The position numbers and the translations under genes were made by a program. Of a DNA stretch of 64,000 nt, positions 34,766-43,909 are shown piece after piece. This DNA comes from JALORV01 sp963780715 (GTDB lineage: Bacteria; Pseudomonadota; Gammaproteobacteria; Burkholderiales; Burkholderiaceae_F), in NCBI GenBank assembly GCA_963780715.1, contig CAWADK010000026.1:19666-83665 (forward strand), in the 5' to 3' direction. Every line of letters starts with the position of its first letter. The stretch's first letter is position 1. Under the pieces are notes generated by a model. It was given only the letters and a program-made list of their open reading frames with translations, did no database searches and was not told the origin of the DNA.

Positions 34766-36795
34766 ATCGGCCCGCAACGGCGGCAGCCGCTCCTCCCGCA
34801 CACACTCAAGTCACGCATGCCTTCGCGGCCGACGGCGCGCTCGCGTCGTCGGTGCCGGGCTTCGTGCCGCGCGGCTCCCAGGCCGAGATGGCAGCCGCGG
34901 TGCACCGGGTCATCCAGCACGGCGGAACGCTCGTGGCCGAGGCGGGCACCGGCACTGGCAAGACCTTCGCCTATCTCGTGCCGGCGCTGCTCGCCGGCGG
35001 CAAGCTGCTGATTTCGACCGGCACCAAGCCTCTGCAGGACCAGCTCTATCGCAAGGATCTGCCGGCCGTGCTCAAGGCGCTGAAACTGAACGCGGCCACG
35101 GCGCTGCTCAAGGGGCGTGCCAACTATCTTTGCCTTTATCGCCTGGCGCGGGCAGAGGCGGACGCCCTGGTCGCGACGCGCGAAGATGCCCGGCAACTCC
35201 GCGCGGTCCTGCGCTTCGCTGGCACGACGACGAGCGGCGATCGCGCGGAACTTGCCGAGGTCCCTGAAGGCGCGGCCATCTGGCCTCTGGTCACGTCGAC
35301 GCGCGACAACTGCCTTGGAGCCGAATGCCCGCGCATGGCGGAGTGCTTCGTTTTCAAGGCACGGCGCGAAGCACAGGCCGCCGACATTGTCGTCGTCAAC
35401 CATCATCTGTTCCTGGCTGATCTCGCGCTGCGTGACGACGCCATCCGGGACTTCCTGCCGACGGTCGATACGGTCGTGCTGGACGAGGCGCATCAGCTGC
35501 CGGACATCGCGGCCGACTTCTTCGGCAGCACACTGTCCCTCGCGCAGTGGCTCGAGCTGGCGCGCGACTGCCGCGCACTCGGCCTCGCACGCGCCCCCGA
35601 CGGCGCTTCGTGGACGACGCTGACATCCCGCCTCGAGCGCGCCGTGCGCGATGTCCGACTTGCGCTCAGTGATCTGGGCCTTGCGGCCGGCGCGCGCGTG
35701 CCGCTGGCGCGTCTGCCGCACGCCGGCCGCCTGCTGGAGTCGCTGGGAGTCGTGGACACGGAGGCGGCCGAACTCGCGCGCGCAGTGGAAGTCAATCGTG
35801 GCCGTGACCCCGAACTCGATCTGACGGGGCCGCGCGTGGCGGAGCTCCGGCGCGCCCTGAGTGACTGGCAGGACGCGCTGCGCACCGGCGCCGACGATGA
35901 CGGTGGTCCGCACGACCCGGAGGCGGAGCCGACCGTGCGCTGGATTTCGGTCACGGCGCACGGAGCGCAGTTCCACAAGACACCGCTTGCCGCCGGCCAT
36001 GCACTGGCGCGCGCACGCGCGGCGCAGCCGCAGGCATGGATCCTGACCTCCGCGACACTGACCACCGGCGGCCGCTTCGACCACTATCTTTCTGAACTCG
36101 GCATCGACGACGTGCAGACGGCGCGCTGGGACAGTCCGTTCGACTTTGCCCGGCAGGCACTGCTCTATCTTCCGCAGTCGATGCCGTCGCCCTATGACGC
36201 CCGCTTCCCGGAACGGGTCGCGGAGGCAGCGTGGCCGCTCATCAAGGCCAACGGCGGTCGTGCGTTCTTGCTCTGCACGACACTGCGGGCCGTCGATCGC
36301 GTCTCTGCGCGCCTGCAGCAGCTGATGGACCACGATGCGCTGCCGCTGCCTCTGTTCGTGCAGGGCACCGGCAGCCGGCGCGCCTTGCTGGACGGATTCC
36401 GCGGCGCTGGCAACGCGGTGCTGGTTGGCAGCGTCACCTTCTGGGAAGGTATCGACATCCGCGGTGATGCGCTGTCTCTGGTCGTCATCGACAAGCTGCC
36501 GTTCGCCCCGCCCGACGATCCCGTCGTCGACGCCAAGATCCGCCTGCTGCGGCGCGCCGGACGCAACCCCTTCAACGAGTACCAGTTGCCGGAAGCCGTG
36601 ATGCTGCTGAAGCAGGGCGCCGGCCGCCTGATCCGCGACGAGCATGACCGCGGTGTGCTCATGATTCTCGACGAGCGCGTGCTGACGAAGTCCTACGGTC
36701 GTACCGTGCTGTCGAGCCTGCCGCCCTTCACGCGGACGCGCAGCGAGGACGAGGCGATCGCATTCCTGACCCGGCGGCGCACGCCGGCGGAGTGA
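34762..36795 (+). CDS. DinG-family ATP-dependent DNA helicase
   Basis: A 677-residue XPD/DinG-type superfamily 2 helicase. Walker A is VAEAGTGTGKTFAYLVPALL and the DEAH box is VLDEAHQLPDIA. An iron-sulfur region is present with NYLCLYR and NCLGAECPRMAEC. C-terminal motifs are FWEGIDIRGDALSLVVIDKL and QGAGRLIRDEHDRGVL. It starts with GTG at 34762, overlapping the YdcH stop. Such helicases unwind 5'-3' and resolve R-loops or other structures; the exact paralogue (DinG or YoaA) is not certain, though YoaA-like length and ending fit well. Confidence 0.92.
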   Translation: MNRPATAAAAPPAHTQVTHAFAADGALASSVPGFVPRGSQAEMAAAVHRVIQHGGTLVAEAGTGTGKTFAYLVPALLAGGKLLISTGTKPLQDQLYRKDLPAVLKALKLNAATALLKGRANYLCLYRLARAEADALVATREDARQLRAVLRFAGTTTSGDRAELAEVPEGAAIWPLVTSTRDNCLGAECPRMAECFVFKARREAQAADIVVVNHHLFLADLALRDDAIRDFLPTVDTVVLDEAHQLPDIAADFFGSTLSLAQWLELARDCRALGLARAPDGASWTTLTSRLERAVRDVRLALSDLGLAAGARVPLARLPHAGRLLESLGVVDTEAAELARAVEVNRGRDPELDLTGPRVAELRRALSDWQDALRTGADDDGGPHDPEAEPTVRWISVTAHGAQFHKTPLAAGHALARARAAQPQAWILTSATLTTGGRFDHYLSELGIDDVQTARWDSPFDFARQALLYLPQSMPSPYDARFPERVAEAAWPLIKANGGRAFLLCTTLRAVDRVSARLQQLMDHDALPLPLFVQGTGSRRALLDGFRGAGNAVLVGSVTFWEGIDIRGDALSLVVIDKLPFAPPDDPVVDAKIRLLRRAGRNPFNEYQLPEAVMLLKQGAGRLIRDEHDRGVLMILDERVLTKSYGRTVLSSLPPFTRTRSEDEAIAFLTRRRTPAE

Positions 36796-37596
36796 TCAGC
36801 GCCGGGCACGCAGGTACTGGCTCTCCGGGAAGTTGAGCGCGAGCACGCGCTCGACGTCGGCCTGCAGGTCGGGCATCTCCAGCGCCTGGTAGGACTTCGC
36901 CATCAGGATCAGCGCGTCCTCCGCCGCCGGCGATGTCTGGAAGTCCCGCACGACGATCTGCGCCCGCTGGATGGCCGCGATATAAGCCTTGCGCACATAG
37001 TAGAAATTGGCGGCGCTCAGTTCGGCCTTGGCGAGCGAATTGATCAGGTAGCGCATGCGGGCGCGCGCGTCTTCGGCGTACCGGCTGTCCGGATAGCGCG
37101 TGACCAGTTCGCGGAAGGCGTCGTACGACTCCCGCGCACCTTTCGCGTCACGCTGCGAGAGGTCCTGCGCCATCAGTCGTCCTAGTAGGCCGGTCTCCTC
37201 GCCGAACCCGGCCAGCCCCTTCAGGTAGTACATGTAGTCGACGTTGGGGTTGTTCGGGTACTGACGGATGAAGCGATCCGCCGCCTGGACGGCCTGCGCG
37301 GTCTCGCCCTCCTTGTAGTACGTGTAGGCGATCTCCATCAGCGCCTGCTGCGCATGCCGGCCGAATGGATAGCGCGCTTCCAGCTTCTGGTAGTACTCGC
37401 GCGCCTTGACCCAGTTGCCGGCCGACAGTTCGGCGCGTGCCTCCGCGTACAATCGGTCCGCATCCCACTTGGCCGTGTTGTCCTTCTGGAATAGCTCGTC
37501 CATCCCGAGCCAGCTGCACCCTCCAAGGGCGAGCGTTGCGAGCACGATCGCGACGCACCGCAGCAGCGGAGTCGTCCAGGAATTCAAACCAACCAT
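36796..37596 (-). CDS. bamD: Outer membrane assembly lipoprotein BamD
   Basis: A 266-residue lipoprotein with lipobox LALGGCSWLGM after an N-terminal hydrophobic segment. It is followed by TPR-like helices (LYAEARAELSAGNWVKAREYY, YPFGRHAQQALMEIAYTYYK, RFIRQYPNNPNVDYMYYLKG). BamD is the essential lipoprotein of the BAM complex that inserts outer-membrane beta-barrels. Its stop abuts the convergent helicase stop. It is divergent from rluD; the two starts are only eight bases apart. Confidence 0.95.
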   Translation of the reverse strand: MVGLNSWTTPLLRCVAIVLATLALGGCSWLGMDELFQKDNTAKWDADRLYAEARAELSAGNWVKAREYYQKLEARYPFGRHAQQALMEIAYTYYKEGETAQAVQAADRFIRQYPNNPNVDYMYYLKGLAGFGEETGLLGRLMAQDLSQRDAKGARESYDAFRELVTRYPDSRYAEDARARMRYLINSLAKAELSAANFYYVRKAYIAAIQRAQIVVRDFQTSPAAEDALILMAKSYQALEMPDLQADVERVLALNFPESQYLRARR

Positions 37597-37604
37597 TGCT
37601 CAGG

Positions 37605-38678
37605 GTGCTCCTGTTGTCCAGCGCTGAAGTATACGGTTCGCTCTCGATTGATCCGGACCCGGACGAAGAAGCCGACCTGCTGATCGACGAAAGCGAAATC
37701 GATCCGCGCCGTCGCTTCAGCGTTGATCCCGCGCTGGCGGGGGAGCGACTCGACAAGGCGCTCACGCGGTGGATGCCTGACATTTCGCGCACCCGCCTCA
37801 AGCAGTGGGTGGAAGACGGCGCGGTGCGCGTCAACGGCGCGGTCGTCCGTCCGCGGCACGAACTGGCAACCGGCGACCTGGTCGAGCTCGAACCACAGCC
37901 TGCGCCCGATGCCAAGGCGTACCGGCCGGAGCCGATGCCGCTTGCCGTGCTGTTCGAGGACGCGGACCTGCTCGTCATCGACAAGCCGCCTGGCCTGGTG
38001 GTCCATCCCGCGGCGGGCCATTGGTCCGGCACGCTGCTCAACGGACTGCTGGCCTATGCCCCAGAACTTGCTGACGTGCCGCGAGCCGGCATCGTGCATC
38101 GACTCGATGCCGGGACCTCGGGCCTGATGGTCGTTGCGCGCACGCTGGCGGCGCAGGCCGATCTCGTGCGCCAGCTGCAGGCGCGCACCGTGCGACGCGA
38201 ATACTGGGCCATCGTCCTCGGGGAGCCGCGACGCCATGGCACTGTCGATGCGCCGATTGGACGTGATCCGCGCAACCCGCTGCGCTTCAAGGTCAGCCAC
38301 GCGTCCAGTGCGCGTTTGGCGCGGACGCAGTACTGGAACCTGGCGTCGGTGCGTCAGGGCAATGCGACCCTGTCCTGGCTCGCGTGCCGGCTCGATACCG
38401 GCCGCACGCACCAGATACGCGTGCATCTCGAGCATCTTGGCCACCCGCTGCTCGGCGATCCGGTCTATCGGCGCAGGCTGCCGTCGCCGGACGCGACGGT
38501 CGCATGGCGTGCCTTTGGCCGGCAGGCGCTGCATGCGTGCCGCCTCGGGCTCGAGCATCCGCGTACGCGGGTGCCGATGCAGTGGTTTCGTGCACCGCCA
38601 CCCGACCTGGCCGAGCTGATGCGGTCGCTGGGGTTCGGGCCGACGGATCGGCCCGCCCCGCTTCCAGGCGACGCATGA
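37605..38678 (+). CDS. rluD: 23S rRNA pseudouridine synthase RluD
   Basis: About 357 residues. It has an N-terminal S4 RNA-binding domain (GERLDKALTRWMPDISRTRLKQ), the catalytic motif HRLDAGTSGLMVVARTL with the essential Asp, and a late ALHACRLGLEHP. RluD makes pseudouridines in helix 69 of 23S rRNA. No ATG occurs in frame until well inside the S4 domain; GTG at 37605 is the best start, with TTG at 37614 as an alternative. It is divergent from bamD and overlaps pgeF (ATGA), a conserved betaproteobacterial arrangement. Confidence 0.93.
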   Translation: MLLLSSAEVYGSLSIDPDPDEEADLLIDESEIDPRRRFSVDPALAGERLDKALTRWMPDISRTRLKQWVEDGAVRVNGAVVRPRHELATGDLVELEPQPAPDAKAYRPEPMPLAVLFEDADLLVIDKPPGLVVHPAAGHWSGTLLNGLLAYAPELADVPRAGIVHRLDAGTSGLMVVARTLAAQADLVRQLQARTVRREYWAIVLGEPRRHGTVDAPIGRDPRNPLRFKVSHASSARLARTQYWNLASVRQGNATLSWLACRLDTGRTHQIRVHLEHLGHPLLGDPVYRRRLPSPDATVAWRAFGRQALHACRLGLEHPRTRVPMQWFRAPPPDLAELMRSLGFGPTDRPAPLPGDA

Positions 38679-39448
38679 AGTCTTCCGACTGGATCCGCCC
38701 TGACTGGCCGGTGCCGCCGAGCGTGAAGGCCATCATCACGACGCGCGCGGGCGGCTCCTCGAACGGTGCGTACGGTGCACCGGATCGCGACGGAATGAAC
38801 CTCGGACCCGGTTCCGGTGATGACATCTCCGTCGTCGCTGCCAACCGGGCACGCCTGCGCGGATTGCTGCCAGGCGAGCCGCGCTGGCTCAGGCAGGTGC
38901 ACGGTTCCCGGGTGGTCGACGCCGCAACAGTGGACGGGATCGTGGAAGCGGACGCGGCGGTGACTGACCAATCCGGCACGGTGGCGGTGGTCATGGTGGC
39001 CGACTGCATGCCCGTGCTGCTCGCTGACGAGCGCGGTCGCTGTGTGGGCGTCGCGCACGCCGGCTGGCGCGGCCTCGCGGCGGGCATCCTGCAGGCCACG
39101 GTCCGGGCGATGCGGGAACGCCTGGGCGAGCCGGACACACGGCTCATCGCCTATCTCGGACCCGCCATCGGACCCGATCACTTCGAGGTCGGGGGCGACG
39201 TGCTGCAAGCCATGACGTCGGGTCTGGAGGGTTCGGCCGCGGCTTTCGTGTCTGCCGGCACAGGAAAGTACCGCGCTGACCTGTTCGCGCTCGGCCGCAT
39301 GGCGCTGGCCGCAGCAGGGGTCGATGCCGTCTTCGGGGGCGGCGTCTGCACGGTCTGCGACCCGCAGCGTTTCTACAGCCACCGGCGCGACCGCGTCACG
39401 GGCCGTCATGCAGCCCTGGTCTGGATCGATCGCCAGCACACTGTCTGA
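38675..39448 (+). CDS. pgeF: Polyphenol oxidase/laccase-fold purine nucleosidase-editing protein PgeF (YfiH)
   Basis: A 257-residue protein of the DUF152/YfiH family. It has GLLPGEPRWLRQVHGSRV, the metal-site residues in VVMVADCMPVLLAD and GVAHAGWRGLAAG, and GGGVCTVCDPQRFYSHRRD at the C-terminus. Family members act as cytoplasmic peptidoglycan-editing or purine nucleoside phosphorylase-type enzymes. The ATG overlaps the rluD stop, so the two are translationally coupled. Confidence 0.92.
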   Translation: MKSSDWIRPDWPVPPSVKAIITTRAGGSSNGAYGAPDRDGMNLGPGSGDDISVVAANRARLRGLLPGEPRWLRQVHGSRVVDAATVDGIVEADAAVTDQSGTVAVVMVADCMPVLLADERGRCVGVAHAGWRGLAAGILQATVRAMRERLGEPDTRLIAYLGPAIGPDHFEVGGDVLQAMTSGLEGSAAAFVSAGTGKYRADLFALGRMALAAAGVDAVFGGGVCTVCDPQRFYSHRRDRVTGRHAALVWIDRQHTV

Positions 39449-39600
39449 CGCGCCAACCGAACCCAAACGATCCGAGAGCAAGCGGATCGGACTGGCGGAG
39501 TGACTGGTTTGACCATGCTCGGCGCCTTGTGGAGAATCGCAAGACTGAGCTAGAGCCGCAGGGATCATTCGATCCACCGGCCATCAACTCCGGAGGAGAC

Positions 39601-41481
39601 ATGGCGACTTCAAAGGCCGGACGCGCAACGCGGGCGGCAGCAGGCGGCACTCGCGGGAAGTCCGTCAGCACGCCGCGACGCGCCCGCAAGCGTGTGGTCA
39701 AGGCGAACGCCAAGTCCGCGGCAGTCCGTCGAAGCGGGTCGGCGGCATCGGGCGAGTCGACGCCGGCGGCGCCAAAGAGCGAGGCCGCGGCCAAGCACGG
39801 CGCCGTGTACTCGCTTGGCAGCATGGAGCCCTTCAACTTCGCGCTGCCGTGGCTGCAGCAATCGTCGGCGGCGCATGCGACCCCCATGCCGCTCGGGCCG
39901 GAGAGGCTGCTCGAGATGCAGCAGGACTACGTCCAGCAGCTGACCGGACTGTGGAACGACTTCTTCACGCATCCGGAACGCACGACCGCGCCGATATCCG
40001 ACCCGCGCTTCTCGGACCCGAGCTGGCAGAAGAACTCGCTCGCCTCGTTCTACGCGCGCACGTACCTGCTGAACTCGGAGTTCATGAACCGCCTGGCCGA
40101 CAGCGTCCAGGGCGACAAGAAGACGCGCAAGCGCGTGAAGTTCGCGGTGTCGCAGTGGGTCGACGCGGCTTCGCCGGCGAACTTCTTTGCCTTCAATCCG
40201 AAGGCGCAGCAGACCCTGCTCGAGACGAGCGGTGAAAGTCTCAAGGCCGGGCTCGACAACCTGCTGAAGGACATCGGCAAGGGCAAGATCTCGATGACCG
40301 ATGAGAGCGCCTTCGAGGTCGGACGCAACGTCGCGACCAGCGAGGGGCGGGTCGTCTTCACGAACCAGCTGTTCGAGCTGATCCAGTACAAGCCCCTGAC
40401 CGAGAAGGTCTACTCGCGGCCGTTCCTCATGGTGCCGCCGTGCATCAACAAGTTCTACATCCTCGACCTGCAGCCCGAGAATTCGTTCATCCGTTACGCG
40501 GTTGAGCAGGGCCACACGGTGTTCGTGGTGTCGTGGAAGAACCCGAAGCAGCCCGAGGCGCATGTCACCTGGGACGACTACCTCGAAAAGGGCGTGATCA
40601 CCGCGATCCACGTCGTGCAGGAGATCACGGGCAGCAGGCAGATCAATGCACTCGGCTTCTGTGTCGGCGGCACGTTGATCGCCAATGCGCTGGCCGTGAT
40701 GTACGCGCGCGGCGAAGAGCCGCTCACGAGCCTCACGATGATGACTGCGCTGCTCGATTTCGAGGATGCGGGCGTGCTCGATGTCTTCATCGACGAGGCC
40801 CAGGTGCGGCTGCGCGAGCAGCAGTTCGCGCGCGGCGGCATCATGCCGGGGCTCGAACTCGGCAACACGTTCTCGAGCCTGCGTCCCAACGACCTCGTAT
40901 GGAACTACGTCGTCAGCAACTACCTCGAGGGCAAGTCGCCGCCCGCGTTCGACCTGCTCTACTGGAACGGCGACAGCACCAACCTTCCGGGCCCGATGTA
41001 TTCCTGGTACCTGCGCAACATGTACCTCGAGAACAACCTGCGCGTGCCCGGCAAGCTGCGCACATGCGGGCAGCCCGTCGACCTCGGCCGGATCCAGGTC
41101 CCGACGTACGTCTTTGCCGCGAAGGAAGATCACATCGTGCCGTGGAAGGCGGCGTACGCCTCGGCACGTACGCTGCCGGGCGGCGGCAAGGCGGGCGGCG
41201 TGCGCTACGTGCTGGGCGCCAGCGGGCACATCGCCGGCACGATCAATCCGCCGACGAAGAACAAGCGCAACTACTGGGCGGGAGCCGATGACACGCTGCC
41301 CGCCAACTCCGATGCCTGGTTCAACAGTGCGGCGGAGCATCCGGGCAGCTGGTGGCCGGACTGGAGCCGCTGGCTGGCGCGCTACTCGGGGCCACTCAAG
41401 CCCGCTCCAAAGCAGTACGGCGATGCCAAGTACAAGCCGACCGTGCCGGCACCCGGGATCTACGTCAAGGAAAAGGCATAG
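39601..41481 (+). CDS. phaC: Class I poly(3-hydroxyalkanoate) synthase
   Basis: A 626-residue alpha/beta-fold polymerase. The lipase-like box is GFCVGG with catalytic Cys at residue 354. Late segments YVFAAKEDHIVPWKAAY (Asp) and LGASGHIAGTINPP (His) complete the triad, and FNSAAEHPGSWWPDWSRWLA is the typical C-terminus. The first about 70 residues are a Lys/Arg/Ala-rich, probably disordered extension absent from the classical enzyme. The start ATG at 39601 has a strong GGAGGAGA site; an upstream start does not. It polymerises 3-hydroxybutyryl-CoA on storage granules, with phaA and phaB downstream. Confidence 0.96.
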   Translation: MATSKAGRATRAAAGGTRGKSVSTPRRARKRVVKANAKSAAVRRSGSAASGESTPAAPKSEAAAKHGAVYSLGSMEPFNFALPWLQQSSAAHATPMPLGPERLLEMQQDYVQQLTGLWNDFFTHPERTTAPISDPRFSDPSWQKNSLASFYARTYLLNSEFMNRLADSVQGDKKTRKRVKFAVSQWVDAASPANFFAFNPKAQQTLLETSGESLKAGLDNLLKDIGKGKISMTDESAFEVGRNVATSEGRVVFTNQLFELIQYKPLTEKVYSRPFLMVPPCINKFYILDLQPENSFIRYAVEQGHTVFVVSWKNPKQPEAHVTWDDYLEKGVITAIHVVQEITGSRQINALGFCVGGTLIANALAVMYARGEEPLTSLTMMTALLDFEDAGVLDVFIDEAQVRLREQQFARGGIMPGLELGNTFSSLRPNDLVWNYVVSNYLEGKSPPAFDLLYWNGDSTNLPGPMYSWYLRNMYLENNLRVPGKLRTCGQPVDLGRIQVPTYVFAAKEDHIVPWKAAYASARTLPGGGKAGGVRYVLGASGHIAGTINPPTKNKRNYWAGADDTLPANSDAWFNSAAEHPGSWWPDWSRWLARYSGPLKPAPKQYGDAKYKPTVPAPGIYVKEKA

Positions 41482-41553
41482 GACCGCGCTAGCATCCTTC
41501 GACGCTAGGCATCACGCCTGGCGTCGCTTCAGCACTCACCACGGAGTCATCTC

Positions 41554-42744
41554 ATGACCGAAGCAGTCATCGTCGCGGCCGCACGGACCGCCATCGGAAA
41601 ATTCGGCGGTACGCTCGCCAAGATTCCCGCACCCGAGCTAGGCGCGATCGTCATCAAGGAAGTCCTGCGCCGTGCCGGCGTGGCCGCCGATCAGGTCGAC
41701 GAAGTGATCCTGGGACAGGTGCTGACGGCCGGCAGCGGCCAGAACCCGGCGCGCCAGGCTGCCATCAAGGCCGGGCTGCCGGTCGCGGTGCCGGCGATGA
41801 CGATCAACAAGGTCTGCGGCTCGGGGCTGAAGGCCGTGATGCTGGCGGCGCAGGCGATCCGCAACGGCGACGCGCAGATCGTCATCGCGGGCGGGCAGGA
41901 AAATATGAGCGCATCGCCGCACGTCATGCTCGGTTCGCGTGACGGCTTCCGCATGGGCGACGCCAAGATCATCGACAGCATGATCGTCGACGGCCTGTGG
42001 GACGTCTACAACCAGTACCACATGGGAATCACCGCGGAAAACGTCGCCAAGGCGCACGGCATCGACCGCGCCGCGCAGGATGCACTGGCGCTGGCCTCGC
42101 AGACCAAGGCGGCCGCCGCGCAGGACGCGGGGCGCTTCAAAGACGAGATCGTCCCGGTGACGATCCCGCAACGCAAGGGCGACCCGATCGTCTTCGACAC
42201 CGACGAGTTCGTCAATCGCAAGACCAATGCCGAAGCGCTCTCCGGGCTGAAGCCCGCGTTCGACAAGGCAGGCAGCGTCACGGCCGGCAATGCGTCGGGC
42301 ATCAATGACGGCGCGGCCGCGGTGCTCGTGATGTCGGCCGACAAGGCCAAGGCGCTCGGGCTGAAGCCGCTGGCGCGGATCGTGAGCTTCGCCTCTGCGG
42401 GCGTTGATCCGTCGTTGATGGGCATGGGCCCCGCACCGGCGTCGCGCAAGGCGCTCGAAAAGTCCGGCTGGAAGGCCGAGCAGCTCGACCTGATGGAACT
42501 GAACGAGGCGTTCGCGGCGCAGGCCTGCGCGGTGAACAAGGACCTCGGCTGGGACAAGGCGCCATATAAGGACAAGATCAACGTCAACGGTGGCGCCATC
42601 GCGCTCGGTCACCCGATCGGTGCGTCGGGTTGCCGTGTCCTCGTGACACTGCTGCACGAGATGAAGCGGCGCGACGCGAAGAAGGGACTCGCGGCGCTTT
42701 GCATCGGTGGCGGCATGGGCGTCGCCCTCACAGTGGAGCGATAG
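41554..42744 (+). CDS. phaA: Acetyl-CoA C-acetyltransferase (PHA pathway thiolase)
   Basis: A 396-residue thiolase. The nucleophilic cysteine is in NKVCGSGLKAVMLAAQAI (about residue 88), and the C-terminal active-site motifs are NVNGGAIALGHPIGASG and ALCIGGGMGVAL. It condenses two acetyl-CoA to acetoacetyl-CoA, the first step of polyhydroxybutyrate synthesis. It lies 72 bases after phaC and 132 before phaB in the standard phaCAB order. Confidence 0.96.
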   Translation: MTEAVIVAAARTAIGKFGGTLAKIPAPELGAIVIKEVLRRAGVAADQVDEVILGQVLTAGSGQNPARQAAIKAGLPVAVPAMTINKVCGSGLKAVMLAAQAIRNGDAQIVIAGGQENMSASPHVMLGSRDGFRMGDAKIIDSMIVDGLWDVYNQYHMGITAENVAKAHGIDRAAQDALALASQTKAAAAQDAGRFKDEIVPVTIPQRKGDPIVFDTDEFVNRKTNAEALSGLKPAFDKAGSVTAGNASGINDGAAAVLVMSADKAKALGLKPLARIVSFASAGVDPSLMGMGPAPASRKALEKSGWKAEQLDLMELNEAFAAQACAVNKDLGWDKAPYKDKINVNGGAIALGHPIGASGCRVLVTLLHEMKRRDAKKGLAALCIGGGMGVALTVER

Positions 42745-42826
42745 ACTGAGCTTGCAGTTGTATCGCGGCGGCGCCGGGCCGTCCCAAGCCAGCCGCGCTG
42801 ATCAAGAAACTCGCCCGAGTGCACGT

Positions 42827-42843
42827 GCGACGCGCAGCGTCGC
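42827..42843 (+). other. Tight hairpin in the phaA-phaB gap
   Basis: GCGACGC (42827-42833) pairs with GCGTCGC (42837-42843) around a three-base loop, in the 132-base gap between phaA and phaB. It has no U-tract. A processing or stability element is possible, but in such GC-rich DNA a chance stem cannot be excluded. Confidence 0.35.
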
Positions 42844-42876
42844 GTACACGAGGGCGAAATAACTACGGAGACAGCA

Positions 42877-43611
42877 ATGGCAAAGGTGGCGTACGTAACG
42901 GGTGGCATGGGTGGCATTGGCACGGCGATCTGCCAGCGGCTGTCGAAGGGCGGCTTCACGGTCATCGCCGGCTGCGGACCGAGCCGCGATTTCAACAAGT
43001 GGCTGGGCGAGCAGAAAGCGCTTGGCTACAACTTCCACGCGTCGGTCGGCAATGTGGCCGACTGGAGCAGCACCGAGGCCGCCTTTGCGAAGGCCGTGGC
43101 GGAACACGGCCCGATCGACGTTCTGGTGAATAACGCCGGCATCACGCGTGATCGCATGTTCCTCAAGATGACGCGCGAGGACTGGGACGCCGTCATCGAC
43201 ACCAACCTCAACAGCATGTTCAACGTCACCAAGCAGGTCGTGCCCGGCATGGTCGAGAAGGGCTGGGGCCGCATCATCCAGATCAGCTCGGTCAACGGCG
43301 AAAAGGGCCAGGCCGGCCAGACGAACTACTCGGCCGCCAAGGCGGGCATGCACGGCTTCACGATGGCGCTGGCGCAGGAACTCGCCGCCAAGGGCGTCAC
43401 TGTGAACACCGTGAGCCCGGGCTACATCGGCACCGAGATGGTCATGGCCATCAAGCCACAGATCCTCGAAAAGATCGTTGAGACCATTCCGGTGAAGCGG
43501 CTCGGTACGCCCGACGAAATCGGCGCGATCGTGGCCTGGCTGGCTGGGCCGGACTCCGGCTTCACCACCGGCGCCGACTTCTCCTGTAACGGCGGCCTGC
43601 ACATGGGCTGA
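42877..43611 (+). CDS. phaB: Acetoacetyl-CoA reductase
   Basis: A 244-residue short-chain dehydrogenase. It has the NADPH motif VTGGMGGIGTAICQRL at the N-terminus, NNAGITRD, the catalytic set with ISSVNGEKGQAGQTNYSAAKAG (Ser, Tyr, Lys) and VSPGYIGTEMV. It reduces acetoacetyl-CoA to (R)-3-hydroxybutyryl-CoA for PhaC. CGGAGA precedes the ATG at 42877. The 298 bases downstream, to 43909, are non-coding with several GC-rich dyads. Confidence 0.95.
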   Translation: MAKVAYVTGGMGGIGTAICQRLSKGGFTVIAGCGPSRDFNKWLGEQKALGYNFHASVGNVADWSSTEAAFAKAVAEHGPIDVLVNNAGITRDRMFLKMTREDWDAVIDTNLNSMFNVTKQVVPGMVEKGWGRIIQISSVNGEKGQAGQTNYSAAKAGMHGFTMALAQELAAKGVTVNTVSPGYIGTEMVMAIKPQILEKIVETIPVKRLGTPDEIGAIVAWLAGPDSGFTTGADFSCNGGLHMG

Positions 43612-43909
43612 CCGCGCCAGCGCGGGCGCGGGGAAAGTTCATTGCGTTCGATTTCACGACTGCCGTTAGTTTCGGCTGAGGCCGGCGGCGGCAGTCGGCT
43701 ATTCCTACAAGTGCAGCGGCAGGTTGCCGGCGGCGCCGCCGCATTGCCGGGCGCACTTGCGGCAGCTTCATGTCTCGAACCTCGAGGGAAGCGGGCATGG
43801 TCAGCGCCCCAGAGGTTGGGGCAGCGCCCGCGCTGGAGGAGCCAGCCCGGATGCGCGGGCCTGCCACAATGCTGGTTTCCGTCGAATCGACAGCAACTCA
43901 AGGAATGAA

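Noticed and set aside
39610..41340. Antisense reading frame of about 576 codons over phaC
   Set aside because: No recognisable protein; phaC with its catalytic Cys is certain on the other strand.
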